Shown here one piece after another: positions 1 to 13,905 of a stretch of DNA of 64,000 bases; positions within the stretch are counted from its first letter, which is position 1, and each line of letters starts with the position of its first letter. Source of the stretch: Lojkania enalia (lineage: Eukaryota > Ascomycota > Dothideomycetes > Pleosporales). The stretch lies in assembly GCA_010094045.1 (NCBI GenBank), contig ML986607.1:164566-228565 (forward strand). Reading direction: 5' to 3'. Below the pieces are notes generated by a model. The model worked only from the letters and a program-made list of their open reading frames with translations, searched no databases and was not told the DNA's origin. The translations under genes were made by a program, and so were the position numbers.

Positions 1-878
1 ATATAAAAGATTCTAATACTTTATATACCTTCTTATTTATTATATATACTTTAGCCTCTTAATATAGTTTACTTCTTACTATTAAAGTTGAAGTATTTAT
101 AGTATATATAAGACTTAGTATACTAATACGTCTACTATATTAATAAAAAAAACTTTCTTTCAACTTTTAAGAACGCGTTTTTTAATATATTTATATATAA
201 GAACTATTAAAAAGTCTTTAAGGTAATAGAAATTATTCCTTTAAATACGTAGGTTATATTAAATTACCTTAATATATAACTATATACCCTACTAGAACTA
301 TTTTTATAAGAAGACTTCTAGTAGTTTAAAACTCTAAATAATATATATAAATTTAGGTTACAATTAATACTTATATAAAAGTCCTTTATACGATTACTAA
401 AAGAGATATAAGAAGGATTTTTATAGCTTATAAAAGGTATTAAGTTAATACTATATTAGAATACGCTTCTTTAAACTTATAACTCTAAGTTTAAAAGATA
501 ATTAGAAGAAGTAACTAAGTGTAAAACGCGTAAAAGAAAGTATATTTAGTATAGTAGTATAGTATCGTATAGTAAGGGATTTTTATATATAGCTACTAAA
601 GTATCTATAAGCTCTTAGCCCTTTAAAAAGACTTATAGTACTGATATTTAAGAAAGAGCTTAACTAGCTTAACGCTACTATAGTAACTATAGTAAGACTG
701 GATATAACGTTTATATATATTAAAAGGATAGTAGGGAAAATTCTAAATTAGATAAAAGTATATTATATATAGAATTTCTTGTTAGTATTAAGTAAATTAA
801 CTTTTTATATATAGTATTTATTATGCTAAGAAAAAGTAGCCACTTTAATAGGATAGCCGCTTCGATAGTAGAATATAT
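1..878 (+). mobile_element. Fot1/Pogo-like DNA transposon, 3' part (family 1, copy A)
   Basis: This is the 3' half of a Tc1/mariner-superfamily (Fot1/Pogo-like) element cut by the window edge. It aligns by eye with the 3' half of the complete family-1 copy at 5,042-6,890, base for base apart from many C-to-T and G-to-A differences. Its right terminal inverted repeat is at about 828-878, with two GC-box-like modules 17 bp apart, followed by TA. No frame is open: glutamine codons appear as TAA/TAG, as expected after RIP. It is non-autonomous and dead. Confidence 0.75.
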
Positions 879-1631
879 TAATAGTAGAAGTATTTTATAT
901 ATTATTAGCTTTTACTATAATTACTAAGTACTTTATACTAATTAGATATTATTATATCCTTAAAATAGCGTTAATATAATAATTATTAGGGTTCTAGAAG
1001 TATTATAATAATATTAAATATATTTATACGATATTAGAGTATATAAAAACTATAATTTAGGCTAGATAACTAACTAGTTATTAGTAGTAGGATATCCTAT
1101 TAGAGGATTCTTTAGTAGTAGCTGGTAGTACGTTCTTATATAGAAATATACTCAGCGTTTTCTTATTAACTATAATATTAAATCGCGCTGCTATCTTATT
1201 AATAAATAAGTTTTATAGGAGCTAGGTTTTATACTATTATATATTATATATAACTCGAACTCTTAAAAACTAATTTAAATTTTTAAGGGATTAAAGTTTA
1301 TATTTATTACTTAATTACGATTTAAATCTCTACTTAGTAGAGATATTTAATAGATAAACTAGAATTATAATATTATTAATATAAAAAAAGACGATTAACT
1401 TATCGTTTATATATAAATAAGATATTTCTAGTACTATTTTAAGGCCTAATTATCTTAGAGTTCTATCTAGCTTATAATACTAAAGTTTCGGAGTATTTTT
1501 AAAGCTATATATAGCTTTCTATAGTTATAGATATTTCTTATACTTATATATAAAACCTTCTAATATATAGATATATATTAACCTATCTAATTAGTAGTTA
1601 AAAAACGTATTAATAATATTAAACTAGTATA
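879..1631. other. AT-rich RIP-degraded DNA, no identifiable element
   Basis: About 750 bases between two family-1 transposon copies. One forward frame reads with only scattered stops, which suggests an old coding element, but I recognise no reverse transcriptase, transposase or other motif. The base composition matches the surrounding RIP block. It may be the sequence into which the nested element at 1,632 inserted. Confidence 0.4.
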
Positions 1632-2328
1632 ATATATTCTACTATTAAAGCGGCTAAACTATTAAAGCGGCTACTTTTTCTTAGCGTTATAAACACTATA
1701 TACGAACTATAATAAATCTATAACGCGACCTTCTATTAATTTAATAAAAAGGTAGAATTGAGCTTACTTTATAGGCGTATAAATTAGGCTAATTTAAGAG
1801 CGTACGACGCGCTACTATAGCTTTTAATATACAATATTAACGACTTTCTACTCGACTTTATAGAATCGCGTTTCGCCCTTATATACAACTAAATTGCTAG
1901 AAGCTTATAATGTACCTTATAAGCGAGTAGCCTATATAAACGAGCGGTCTACTCTATTAACTTTTTTAACCTTTATATACGTATAGTTTAACAACTAAAT
2001 AATATAATAGCAATTTACAACTTATGCGATTATTCTATAAAAACCTCTATATTCTTCTAATATATATAAGAATTATATTTAATCTTACTATAGCGGCTAT
2101 AGTATACTTTATACTCTCCGCTCGTATCTAATTACACTTCAAATTAGTATATTATAGCCTGAGTTTTCTCTTTATTATTCTTTTTAGCAATAATTATCTC
2201 TTCTTATACTTTTATTAGGGTCCTTTACGCTTAAATCTACCTTTTTTTCTACTATTTCTATTTTATTGCTACTTTATTTACTTCTTAAAGGCTAACGATT
2301 TTATTATATATTAATCCGATCTAATATA

Positions 2329-4178
2329 ATATAGTTTATAAGCGAGCTGTTAGTATAAGTAAGCTATTACCCTACTAAGATTCGAACGACTTAATTGCGA
2401 TAATTATTAACTATATATATATATACTATAGGAAGTAATAGTCTATTAGATTATTTAACACCTACGCTATTAATTTAGCACGTTTAAGTATTATAGCTAG
2501 GCTGTTTACAGCGCCTATAGCTCTATTAAGGCTGGCTACTCCCTTATAGCTAAGTACTCCAATTATAAATTTCCTTATTAATCTACCCCTCAACATTATT
2601 TTAATTAATTATATCCTCACCTACAGCCTTTATTAGAATTCTCTACTTCTATAATCGCTTTCTTTTCTATTATTTTCGCTTTATTACTACCTCGTTTACT
2701 CGTTTAAGGCTTTTAATTTAATTAGCTATCAGCGCGATTAAATGCGTTATTATTATAGCGCTCTTTTAAACCTAATTAAAGGCTGCGATAATTAATATAG
2801 GTAATAAATCTTAATATTACTAAATCCTGCTACAAATTATTATTAATTAAACCTCTAGTTCGCGCGTATTACTAGGTATTTTAGCTTTTTAGGGGGTAGT
2901 CTCTAGTATAGGTAGTATCAGCGTATGTAGCTTAATATTAAGCTTTAATAGTACTACTTCTAAATTATATAGTACTATTCTAACGCTTTAAAAGCTTGCT
3001 CGGATATTAGCTTCTATAATTAATCGATTATAGGCTGCTTTAAAGGCTGGAAGGAAGGTAGTCTTATTAATATAGTTAATATAATCGTGTACTAAGGCTG
3101 AGATCTCAGTACTATACACGCACTTTAATAGCGAGAAGTAGCCTATATTAAGTAGCTGTAGTAGGTGCGACGAAAATAGCAGTATATAGAGATAGATAAT
3201 CTTCTCCTCCTTATAGATCTCTTGAAACTCAAGCGAAACGTGGCTATCGTAGCTGTTAATAACTAGTAATCGATGGATATCTATTATACGGCTCTTTATA
3301 TGCTGATTAAAGTATTTAAACTAGGTAATACTAATCTTATTATTTGTCCAGCCGTTATTACTAGTTGTAATTACTTAATCGCCCGGTATATTATTACTCT
3401 TATACTAATAAGATAGGTGGTAGATGCTTTTAAAAATAATAAGTAGTAGGATCGTCTAGCTAATTATATTAATTGCTGAGATTATTATAGTCTATTTACA
3501 ATCGTCTAGCTAGATAGCCTTTATATAATAATTCTCTAACCCTATAATAACTAGCTGAACTAATATTTGGCCTATAATAAAGCCTATCTCGTCGAAATTA
3601 TAGGTATCCTTATCTTAAATTCCGTACTTCCCCTTTATACCCTATAGAAGCTGGAACTACGCGCCTATAATCATTGGATCTTCGTATAGAGCTTACTACC
3701 GATTATAAAGACGGTTTAATCGGGTTTTAAGGCGCTTAGTACGCTATATAAAGTTTTAAGGCTAGTAGATACTAACCTAGCTAGTACTGCGTTTAGCTAA
3801 TAGTCTATTTACTATAGCTCATACGCCGTTAATCGTAGGCGGAAATCCTCGTAAATCCTAATCAAGGATATAGCTAATAAGTACCTCCTCTTTAGTCTTT
3901 ATAAGCTTCTTTAAATTCGGCTTACAATCGCATCGTACAGCTATTCCAGCACGTTAAAAGTAGAGAGTACTTTAAGAGTAGCGAAAAGTTGTTACAGCGC
4001 TATTCTCGGTTGAAACTTAACCTTAATTAATAGCTAAGATTGTAAGGATAATTTATAATTCTTTATAGGTTAATTACGCGTTATTACGTTAAGCTATTAT
4101 ATATTAATCTAGGTAGGCCGTTAAAAGTTTGGTAAGGTAACAGCTCGCTTATACTAACAGCTCGCTTGTAAACTACGT
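2329..4178 (-). mobile_element. Family-2 Fot1/Pogo-like DNA transposon, full length, degraded
   Basis: A 1,850-bp element with terminal inverted repeats and a TA at each flank. The left end has AAGCGAGCTGTTA and a mutated second copy beginning 17 bp later. The right end has TAACAGCTCGCTT twice, also 17 bp apart (4,138 and 4,155). The decayed transposase N-terminus reads on the minus strand near 3,780-3,960. The stretch around 3,050-3,900 keeps more GC than its surroundings, so this copy may be younger or less RIP-mutated. There is no intact frame. Confidence 0.7.
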
Positions 4179-5041
4179 TATTACTTTTATAAAGCTTTTC
4201 TTAAGCTAATTTAGCTTTTTAATAATAGAAGCTAGTAAAGAGCTTATATCTCTTTAAATCCGATTATAAATTAATATTAATTAAGCTTCTAGCTCGCGCG
4301 TATTACTTAGTATTTTTACTTTCTATAGAGTATTATCTTATACTAGTAGTATTAGTATATAAAGCTTTATATTAAGCTTTAAAAGTACTGCTTTTAGATT
4401 AAATAGGACTAGACTAGCTTTTTAAAAGGTTATATAGATATTATCCTTTATAATTAATATATTAAAAGTAGTTTTAAAGGCTGGAAAGAATTTAAGTTTT
4501 ATAATATAGTTAATATAATTGCGTATTAAAACTAAGATCTAATTTCTATATATATATTTTAATAGTAAAAAGTAGCCTATATCTATTAGCTATAATAGAT
4601 ATAATAAATAAGCTAGTATATAGAGTAGAATAATACTCTATTCCTTATAGAGTTTCTAGAAATTAAGCGAGTTATAGCTATTATAGCTATTAAAAATTAG
4701 TAGTTAACGCGCGCCTACTATATAATCTTTTATATACTTATAAAAGTATTTTAACTATTTAATACTAAGTTTATTTATTATCTAGCCGTTTTAACTAATT
4801 ATAATAGCCCAGTTCTTAGATATATTATTATCTTTATACTAGATAGAGAGATGATAGTAGTTAGTAATAATAATAAAGGGTAGAAGCGCTTAGCTAGTAG
4901 TATTAATCTTCTAAATTAGTAAAATCTATTTATAATTATCTAATTAAATTGCCTTTAGTTAATTATATTTTTCTATACCTATAATAACTAGTTATAATAA
5001 AATAATACCTATTTAAAAGCTAGATTTATTAAAGTTATATA

Positions 5042-6890
5042 ACGTATTCTACTATCGAAGCAGCTAAACTATCAAAGCGGCCACTTTTTCTTAGCATTAT
5101 AAATACTACGTACGAACTATAATAAATCTACAATACAACCTTCTATTAATTTAATAAGAAGGTAGAATTGAGCTTACCTTATAGGCGTATAAATTAGGCT
5201 AGTTTAAGAGCGTGTAACGCGCTGCTATAGCTTTTAACGTATAATATTAATAACTCTCTACTCAACTTTATAGAATCGCGTTTCGCTCTTATATACAACT
5301 AAATTACTAGAAGCTTATAGTAACCGAAGAACAAATAATCGTATAATATATTCTTAACCTTAATTCGCGAGGATTTGCGCCCCGGCTATATAAGGTAGTA
5401 GATATAGTAGATAAACTATTAGGCGTACGTAGTAGAACATCTATAAGAAAGAATTAGCCTAAATAATTTATAACGCGTATAGACGAGTTTAAAATAGTCT
5501 TTAATCGAGTAAAAGATTGCTAAAGAATAAAATAAGAGAATCTAAAGGTTATTAACATATAATTTAAGCTCGTATAAGATATAATTGTAAAATATAGTAT
5601 ATATAATAATAATATCTACAATTTTAATAAGATAGGCTTTTAGATAGATATTATTAGTATTATAAAGGTTATTATAAATTTAAAATGTTATATAAAGCCT
5701 ACTCTTATATAGCTAGAAAATCGTAAGTAGGTTATAATTATCTAGAGTATCTATACTACTGCATATATAACCCTACTATTTATTATCTATAAAGGACGCG
5801 TCTATATCTCTATATAGTATAAAGAAGTAAGTATACTATACGATTAGAAAATTTCAGTCTCTAAGAACGGCTAGATAAATAATATACTTAGTTTTAAGTA
5901 GCTAAAATACTTTAATAAGTATATAAAGATATATTAGGTAGGGTTGTATAGGCTACTTATTTTAGACGGCTATAAAAGCTACCTTAACTAGGAATTTAAA
6001 GATTACTACCTTATATAAAAGATCCTAATACTTTATATACTTTCTTATTTATTATATATACTTTAGCCTCTTAATATAGTTTACTTCTTACTATTAAAGC
6101 TAAAGTACTTACAGTATATATAAAACTTAGCGCACTAACACATCTACTATATTAATAAAGAAGGCTTTCTTCTAACTTTTAAGGACGCGTTTTTTAATAT
6201 ATTTACGTATAAGAACTGTTAAAAGGCCTTTAAAGTAATAGGAATTGTTCCTCTAAACGCGTAGGTTGTATTAGATTACTTTAATATATAACTATATACC
6301 CTACTAGAACTACTTCTATAAGAAGATTCTTAGTAGTCTAAAACTCTAAGTAATATATATAAATTTGGGTTACAATTAATACTTGTACGAAAGTCCTTTA
6401 TACGATTATTAAAAGAGGTGTAAGAAAGATTCTTACAGCTTATAAAAGGTGCTAAGTTAATACTATATTAGAATACGCTTCTTTAAACTTGCAACTCTAA
6501 ACTTAAAAGGTAATTAGAAGAAGTAACTAAGCGTAAAACGTATAAAAGAAAGTATATTTAGTATAGTAGTATAGTATTATATAGCGAGGGATCTTTATAT
6601 ATAGCTGCTGAAGCATCTATAGGCTCTTAGCCCTTTAAGAAGATTCGTAGTGCTAATATTTAAGAAAGGGCTCAACCAGCTCAACGCTATTATAGTAACT
6701 ATAGTAAGACTGGATATAACACTTATACGTGCTAAAAGGATAGTAGGGAAAATTCTAAATTAGATAAAAGTATATTATATATAGAATCTCTTATTAATAT
6801 TAAGTAAATTAACTTTTTATATATGGTGTTTATTGCGCTAAGAAAAAGTGGCCGCTTTAATAGTTTAACCGCTTCAATAGTAGAATACGT
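5042..6890 (+). mobile_element. Family-1 Fot1/Pogo-like DNA transposon, complete copy C
   Basis: A 1,849-bp element bounded by TA|ACGT and ACGT|TA. The left inverted repeat contains CTATCGAAGC and CTATCAAAGC starting 17 bp apart (5,052 and 5,069), followed by CACTTTTTCTTAGC. The right repeat is the inverse. The plus-strand frame, read through many TAA/TAG stops, resembles a Fot1/Pogo transposase: an N-terminal DNA-binding part near 5,340-5,500, a central DDE part near 5,930-6,110 with the 'RLLILDGYKS' signature, and a lysine-rich C-terminus. It is inactive and serves as the reference copy for the family. Confidence 0.75.
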
Positions 6891-8968
6891 TATATCTTTA
6901 TTTATAATACTATATTTCTTCTTAGTATACTATATAAGCTTAAACTAGTCTTTAATTACCTTAAAATCTTCGTATAGAGCTTTCTAGCAATTATAAGGCT
7001 AATTTAGACGTATCTTAAGCTTAGGAGTATATCTAATAAAGTTTCTAGGCTAATATATACTAATCTAGCCTATACCGCGTTTAGTAAGTAAGCTATTAGC
7101 TATATCTTATATAATAGTTAAAGTAGGCGTAAATTCTTATAAATTTAGGTTAAGTATATATTAAATAATAACCTCCTCTTTAGGTTTTATTAGTCTCTTT
7201 AAGTTAAGCTTATAATTATACTATAAGCGGATTCTAGTATAATATTAGTATATAGTTATTTAAATTATATTAAATATTAAAGTAGCATATCTTTTACTAT
7301 TTATTAAACCTCTTTTAATAGCTAAAAGGGCTAAATTTACTTAATTCTCGTTTTAAGCTGTAATTTTATTATTTTATTATTATATTATTGTTAAAAGCTT
7401 AAATATCGTATTTTAGTAATAGAGTAGACTACTTACTTATATAAGCCGCTCGTTTATAAGGTACGTTATAAGATAGTAGATATAATAGATAAACTATTAG
7501 GCGTATATAGTAGAATATTTATAGAAAAGAATTAGTTTAAACAATTTATAGTATATATAAATAAATTTAAAATAGTCTTTAATTAAGTAAAAAATTACTA
7601 AAGAATAAAATAAGAGAATTTAAAGGTTATTAACGCGTAGTTTAAGCTCGTATAAGATATAATTGCGAAATATAGTATATATAATAATAATATCTACAAC
7701 TTTAATAAGATAGGTTTTTAGATAAGTATTATTAATACTATAAAGGTTATTATAAGTTTAGAATATTATATAAGGCCTACTCTTATATAACTAGATAATT
7801 ATAAGTAGATTATAGTTATTTAAAACATCTATACTGCTGTATATACGACTCTACTATTTATTATCTATAAAGGACGCGTCTATATCTTTATATAGTATAA
7901 AGAAGTAGGTATATTATATAATTAGAAAATTTTAGTCTCTAAGAATAGCTAGATAAATAATATACTTAATCTTAAGTAGCTAAAGTACTTTAATAAAAAT
8001 ATAAAAATACGTTAGGTAAGATTATATAAGCTACTTATTTTAGACAGCTATAAAAGCTACCTTAACTAGGAATTTAAAGATTACTACTTTATATAAAAGA
8101 TCCTAATACTTTATATATCTTCTTATTTATTGTATATACTTTAGCCTCTTAATATAGTTTACTTTTTACCGTTAAAGCTAAAGTACTTATAGTATATATA
8201 AGACTTAGCGTACCGACGCGTCTACTATATTAATAAAGAAGACTTTCTTCTAGCCTTTAAAGACGCGTTTTTTAACGTATTTATATATAAGAACTATTAA
8301 AAGGCCTTTAAAGTAATAGAAATTATTCCTTTAAACGAGTAGGTTATATTAGATTACCTTAATATATAACTATATACCCTACTAGAACTACTTTTATAAA
8401 AAGATATTTAGTAGTCTAAAACTTTAAGTAATATATATAAATTTGGGTTATAATTAATACTTATATAAAAGTCCTTTATATAATTACTAAAAGAGGTATA
8501 AGAAGAATTCTTACAGCTTATAAAAGGTGCTAGGTTAATACTATATTAGAATACGTTTTTTTAAACTTATAACTCTAAGTTTAAAAGGTAATTAAAAGAA
8601 GTAACTAAGTATAAAACGCGTAAAAGAAAGTATATTTAGTATAGTAGTATAGTATTATATAGTAAGAGATCTTTATATATAGCTACTAAAGTATCTATAG
8701 ACTCTCAGCCCTTTAAGAAGATTTGTAGTGCTAATATTTAAGAAAGGGTTTAACCAGCTTAACGCTACTATAGTAACTATAGTAAGACTAGATATAACGC
8801 TTATACGTGTTAAAAGGATAGTAGGGAAAATTCTAAATTAGATAAAAGTATATTATACGTAGAATCTCTTATTAATATTAAGTAAATTAACTTTTCGTAT
8901 ATAGTATTTATTATATTAAGAAAAAGTAGCTACTTTAATAGTTTAGCCGCTTTAATAGTAGAATATAT

Positions 8969-9990
8969 TATATTAAGTTTAAAATAAGTTACAATTAATA
9001 TTAGAAAGTAAAAGGTTTATATAGCTAGTATAGTAGTATAAGTATCTCTCTATTAAGATTGTAGATTATTATATATAACTAATCTAACCTTAAATTTATA
9101 TAGAAAACCGTTCTTATTAAATTTATATATAAATACCTATATTACTAGAAGAATTTTAGTACAGTTTTAGAGGATTATTACCTTTTACTAGGTATCTATA
9201 TCCTCCTACTTCTATAACTTAGTATAATAGGCCTTATAGAAGCTAGTATTAAAAGGGTAATTTTTTAAATCCTTATAATACTTTAATTCTAATAAAAGCT
9301 AATTTTAATAATATTTTCTAATAGTATAAGTTTCTCTTATATAATTAAATAGTATTAGTTTACTATTAGATAGTTGTTATAAATATAGAATACTAAGAGG
9401 TACTACTTCTATAGTTAGAGTTTAATCTAATATCAGCTACTATATAGGTTAACTTAGACGAGGACTAATAAGGTAATAATAGGTAGAAGTATATTAGGAA
9501 CTAATTATTAAATAGTAAGTAGTAGGACTATAGGAATTAGAGAGATAATTAGCTAGATAATAAGGTATAGTACAATCTATATACGTAATAATAGTAGAAG
9601 TATTAGATATAGTAGAACGAACCTAATAGACCTAATAGACCTAATAAGTTAGGTTTAGTAGTCTTAGACCTAACTATATAAAACGGAAGATTTTCTTAGT
9701 AGATTAAGTCCTATATAGTTATTTTCGTAGATTTATTTTATTACTATATTAGACTTCTAAATATACTTATTATATTTAAAGAACTAGCGATCCTAATATT
9801 CTCTCTTTACTAAAACTACTACCTCTAACTAATCTAATATAAATAAGCTCTAGTATATATACAACTACAGCAGCGGTTATTATATATACTAATAGTATAT
9901 AGGTTAATAATATAATAACTATCTAATATTAAGAGAATAGAAACTATCTAAAGATATCTACTATATTGTAAAGTTAAGTTATAATAACCT
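8969..9990. other. AT-rich RIP-degraded DNA without identifiable gene
   Basis: About 1 kb with the same composition as the rest of the block. It may be the 5' leader of the Gypsy-like element that follows, but I see no second LTR copy or primer binding site to prove it. There are no open reading frames. Confidence 0.35.
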
Positions 9991-12900
9991 AAAGGCTATA
10001 AGCCCTAAAAGAAACTATAGTATAAAAAGTATAGAAATAGGAGACCTATATTATATAGATATAATATAAGCTAGTTGTAGCTAGAACTAACCTAGCTAAA
10101 GCTAAATAATAAGTATAAGCTAAGATAGCTTTACTAAAAAAGTTTAATAGTAAGAAAGAATATATTAACCCCTTTCTTATATTAATAGAACTATACTTTA
10201 GGTTTAATAGTACAACCTTCTTCTTAGATAAAGATAAGATTTTAGCTATAATAATAAATATAGAAGAGATACTACTAGTATAGGCCGAACTATTTATAGC
10301 CGATTAGCTGGAAAATAGAGGCAATATAAAGAAGACTAGAGAATCTACAGACGAACTCTTTAAGAGCTAGGAAGGATTTAAAAATAAGGTCCGAAATATC
10401 TTCGGAAAAGTAGATATAGAATAGAAAGTATAAAAGAAGCTACTAAAGCTAACCTAGACTAAATAGATAATAGATTATACTATAGAGTTCCAGAGACTTA
10501 ATATTAGACTAGGATAGGATAATAGCGTATTAGTAGAAATCTTCTATAAAGGGCTTAAGAATAAGGTTAAAGATAACCTAGCTAGAGAAGAAAAGCTAAT
10601 AGAGCTGTTAGAAATAATCGAATTAGTAGTTAGGATTAACAACTATTAACACAAGTAGGAGATAGAGAAATAATCTTAGCTGCAAATATTCGTACTTATT
10701 AAAAAGGAGAATAAGATAGCGTTATAGGATAGTAATCTAATAGTCCTCAAAAAAGTTGAAAAGGATAAGGGAAAGAACTACTAATAATTAAGGATGAGTA
10801 ATCTTAAGAAAGAAAGGCTTAAAAAAGAAGCGTGCCTTCTATATAGATAAAAAGGATACTATATAAAAGAATATCTAAATAAGAAGAAAGAAGCTTAAAT
10901 AATAATTATACAACCTACTAATAGATACTAATAACTAATATAGTACTAGATATATTATATAGATAATAGATGCGGAATATACTATTTAGTAAAGGAAGGA
11001 AATAATTATTAGTTACAGCTAAAAAGGGTAGTAGTAGTTATTAGATATATAGAATATCTACTAGGTATACTAAGGCTTAATAGTATATTAATCCTAGAAA
11101 GAATAAAGTAAAAAAAGTACTAGATTTATAATAAAATATATTAGGCGAGATTATACCCCTAGAAATATTAGAATATACTATTCGAAGAAGTAACGTTTTA
11201 AGATAGCTAAAGTATATTAGAAGCTGCAGTAAAATTAGCAGGGAAAATTACAGACGAAGAAATATTCGAGTATATATAAGAAATATACTAAAGCTACTCT
11301 ATAGAATAGATAAAAGGTAAGAAAGGGAAATATATACTACCCTATAAGAACAGCTGTAAAAAAGATTAGGCTAGCTGTTATTAGGACAATTACTTAATAT
11401 ATAAGGGTATTAAGACGAAGTTAGAAGTATAGCTAAGAATAAATATATAATTATTATCGAGAATCTTACTATCTTAAAATAAGATAGAAGATTATATAGA
11501 AAACAGGTACTATTAGATTTATAGAAGTCTAATTTACCTTAGAATAGAATATCTATACTAGCTTAATAAAATTATTATAGAAGTTAAAGAGCTAAAAAAG
11601 TTAGTTTTAGAAGTAAGGGAAATATAAGAAGATACTAGAAAACGATTTAATATTATAGCTCGTAAGATAATAGGAGCAAGTATATTTAAAGAGAAGAAAC
11701 GTCTTAAGGATAATATATATTTAGAGGAATATAAAGCTTTAAGCTAGAAATAATATATAGTTAAATACTAGTACTATTAAGATATATTTAAAGTACTTAG
11801 ATAGCGAGGATTAGATAAAGATTATTAACTAATTAAATAGTAATAGTATTTCTTAAAATAGAAGTATAAGATATATAGTAAATAAGTAAAGGCTGCTTAC
11901 GCCTAAGAATTATAGATAAGGTATAATATAAATAGATGTCTACTATATAAGAGAGAGAAAGAGAAGGTAGGATTCTTTCTATCTTAGTTAAAAAACTAAA
12001 TAGCCTCTAAGGCGATAGTTATATTAAGAAACCGGGTAGAAAAGCTGTTAGAAGGGTTACTAGTACAGTACTTTTATATATAGTATTCCGAGCGGAGTTT
12101 AATAGGAAGAAGCTTAAAATACTACTTAATAGTAGAGCTTTAGATACGTTTATATTAGTATAATAGATTTATAAGAATAATATAGAGTAGAGGGAAAAAG
12201 TAGTACCTTATATAATATATCTAGCGGATAATAAGTTAATAGACTATAGTAGAGGAATTATACTAATAGAAACTAAGAAGCGAGTACTTAACGTTATAAG
12301 ATATACTAATATAAGAAGTATTAATATTATAAACCTAGGAAAATTTAATATATTACTAGATATAAACTAGCTAGCTAAATATAATTCTAGAGTAGATTAG
12401 TAGTAAGGGATAGTTTATAGGCTATAAAGCCGCTCTAAAATAGAATAGATAGTAGAATAGTATAGAATAAAACGTTTCTTAGGTCTACAGTTAATATAGA
12501 AAGTATTAGCAGCTATAATAGCCAGATATCTTAAAAAGATAAAATAGTTGCTAGATATTATCGTAGTTTAAAAAGTATATAAAGAACTATAGAATAAAAG
12601 TATATTTTAAGAAATCTAAGAGAATTATAATAAATTTATAGGGCTATATAAAGAAGTAGAGAATAGAGGATTATCTAAGTATAAGAAATATAACTATAAG
12701 ATTATTATTAAGGATAAAAAGAAACTAAAACCTAGTCTAATATATAACTTAAACTAAAAATAAAGAGAAGAACTTAGAAAGTATATCTAAAAGAATTTAG
12801 TAAGAGGATATATATAATTAAGCTAAAGTAAAATAGTATTACTAATACTATTTAAATTTAAAAAGAACGGTAAATTAAGGTTATATATAAACTATAGACA

Positions 12901-13905
12901 ATTAAATAATACAACTAAAAAAATAGATATCTATTACCTAAGATAATAAAATTTATAAGTTAATTATAAGAAGTTAAGTAGTTTATAAAGTTTAATATAA
13001 GAGAAGAATACTATTAAATTTAGATAAAAGAGGGCTATAAATAGAAAACGGTATTTAAGATAAGAGAAGATCTTTTTAAATATCTAGTAATACTATTTAG
13101 ACTTATAAATATACTAGCAATCTTTTAAATAGTTATAAATAACGCGTTTAGAAAATATTTAGATATATTTATAATAGTATACTTAGATAATATTCTAGTC
13201 TATATAAATAGATTACTAAAAGAGTATAAGGAATATATTAGAAAAGTATTAACGAAACTATAAGAGTATAAATTACTTATAGTTCTAGAGAAATACGAGT
13301 TTTATAAAATAGAAATAGAGTTCTTAGGATTTTAGATATCTAGAAATAGTATTAAAATAGAATAAGAAAAGGTTAAAATAATATTAGAATAGCTAGTATC
13401 TACTTTAATTAAATAAATCTAATCTTTTTTAGGCTTCGCGAATTTCTATAGAAAATTTATAAGTAGATATTCTAGAGTAGTAGTATTTTTAATAGAGATT
13501 ACTAAGAAAGAAAAGAAATTTAAATAGTAAGAAGTATAGTAAAAAGCTTTTAAAGAACTAAAAGCCTATTTTACTATAGTATTAATGCTAAGGATATTAG
13601 ATCTAGAGAAGTAATTATAAGTGGAAACTAATACTTTAAATAAAGTAATAGGCGCTTACTTAAGTTAGTAAGACGAAGATAGAAAGTAGAGGCTATAAGC
13701 CTACTTTTTAAGAAAAATAAAACCGGAAGAACTTAATTATAATATATACAATAAGAAACTATTAGTAATAGTTAAAGTGTTAAAAGAATAGTAAATATAT
13801 TTAGTAGGAACTAAATATCTATTTAAAGTCTAAATAGACTATAAAAACTCTATATATTTTATAATAATAAAGAAACTTATAGAAAGATAAATATAATAGG
13901 TAGAA
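9991..13905 (+). mobile_element. Ty3/Gypsy retrotransposon remnant 1 (truncated)
   Basis: Read on the plus strand through RIP-type stops, the order is gag with a zinc-knuckle-like stretch near 10,830-10,890, a protease-like region near 12,100-12,400, and reverse transcriptase near 12,720-13,350. There is a trace of the 'YRQLN' motif and a mutated YLDDI-type motif around 13,180. RNase H lies near 13,560-13,900. It stops abruptly where the LTR of the second retrotransposon begins at about 13,906, and no integrase follows. The 5' boundary is approximate and no LTR was found. This is a dead, truncated copy. Confidence 0.6.

Larger units (their letters stand above)
1910..7466 (-). mobile_element. 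Family-4 Fot1/Pogo-like element carrying two nested insertions
   Basis: The ends are an inverted repeat pair at about 1,910-1,950 and 7,420-7,466. The modules TATAAGCGAGTAGCC and TATAAACGAGCGGTC begin 17 bp apart at the left end, and the right end carries the reverse complement. Removing the family-2 element (2,329-4,178) and the family-1 copy C (5,042-6,890) leaves about 1,856 bp, the same size as the intact relatives. The residual N-terminal transposase region reads on the minus strand around 7,100-7,260. It is heavily RIP-mutated and has no open frame. Confidence 0.6.
1632..8968 (+). mobile_element. Family-1 Fot1/Pogo-like element split by nested insertions
   Basis: The left inverted repeat and first 278 bases are at 1,632-1,909. 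The rest resumes at 7,467 and ends at 8,968 with the right inverted repeat. Both parts match the complete copy at 5,042-6,890. Together they make about 1.78 kb against 1.85 kb, so roughly 70 bp is missing at the junction. The two halves are separated by a family-4 element that itself contains two further elements. Plus-strand transposase relics (a DDE region resembling 'RLLILDG') are riddled with TAA/TAG. The copy is dead. Confidence 0.6.
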
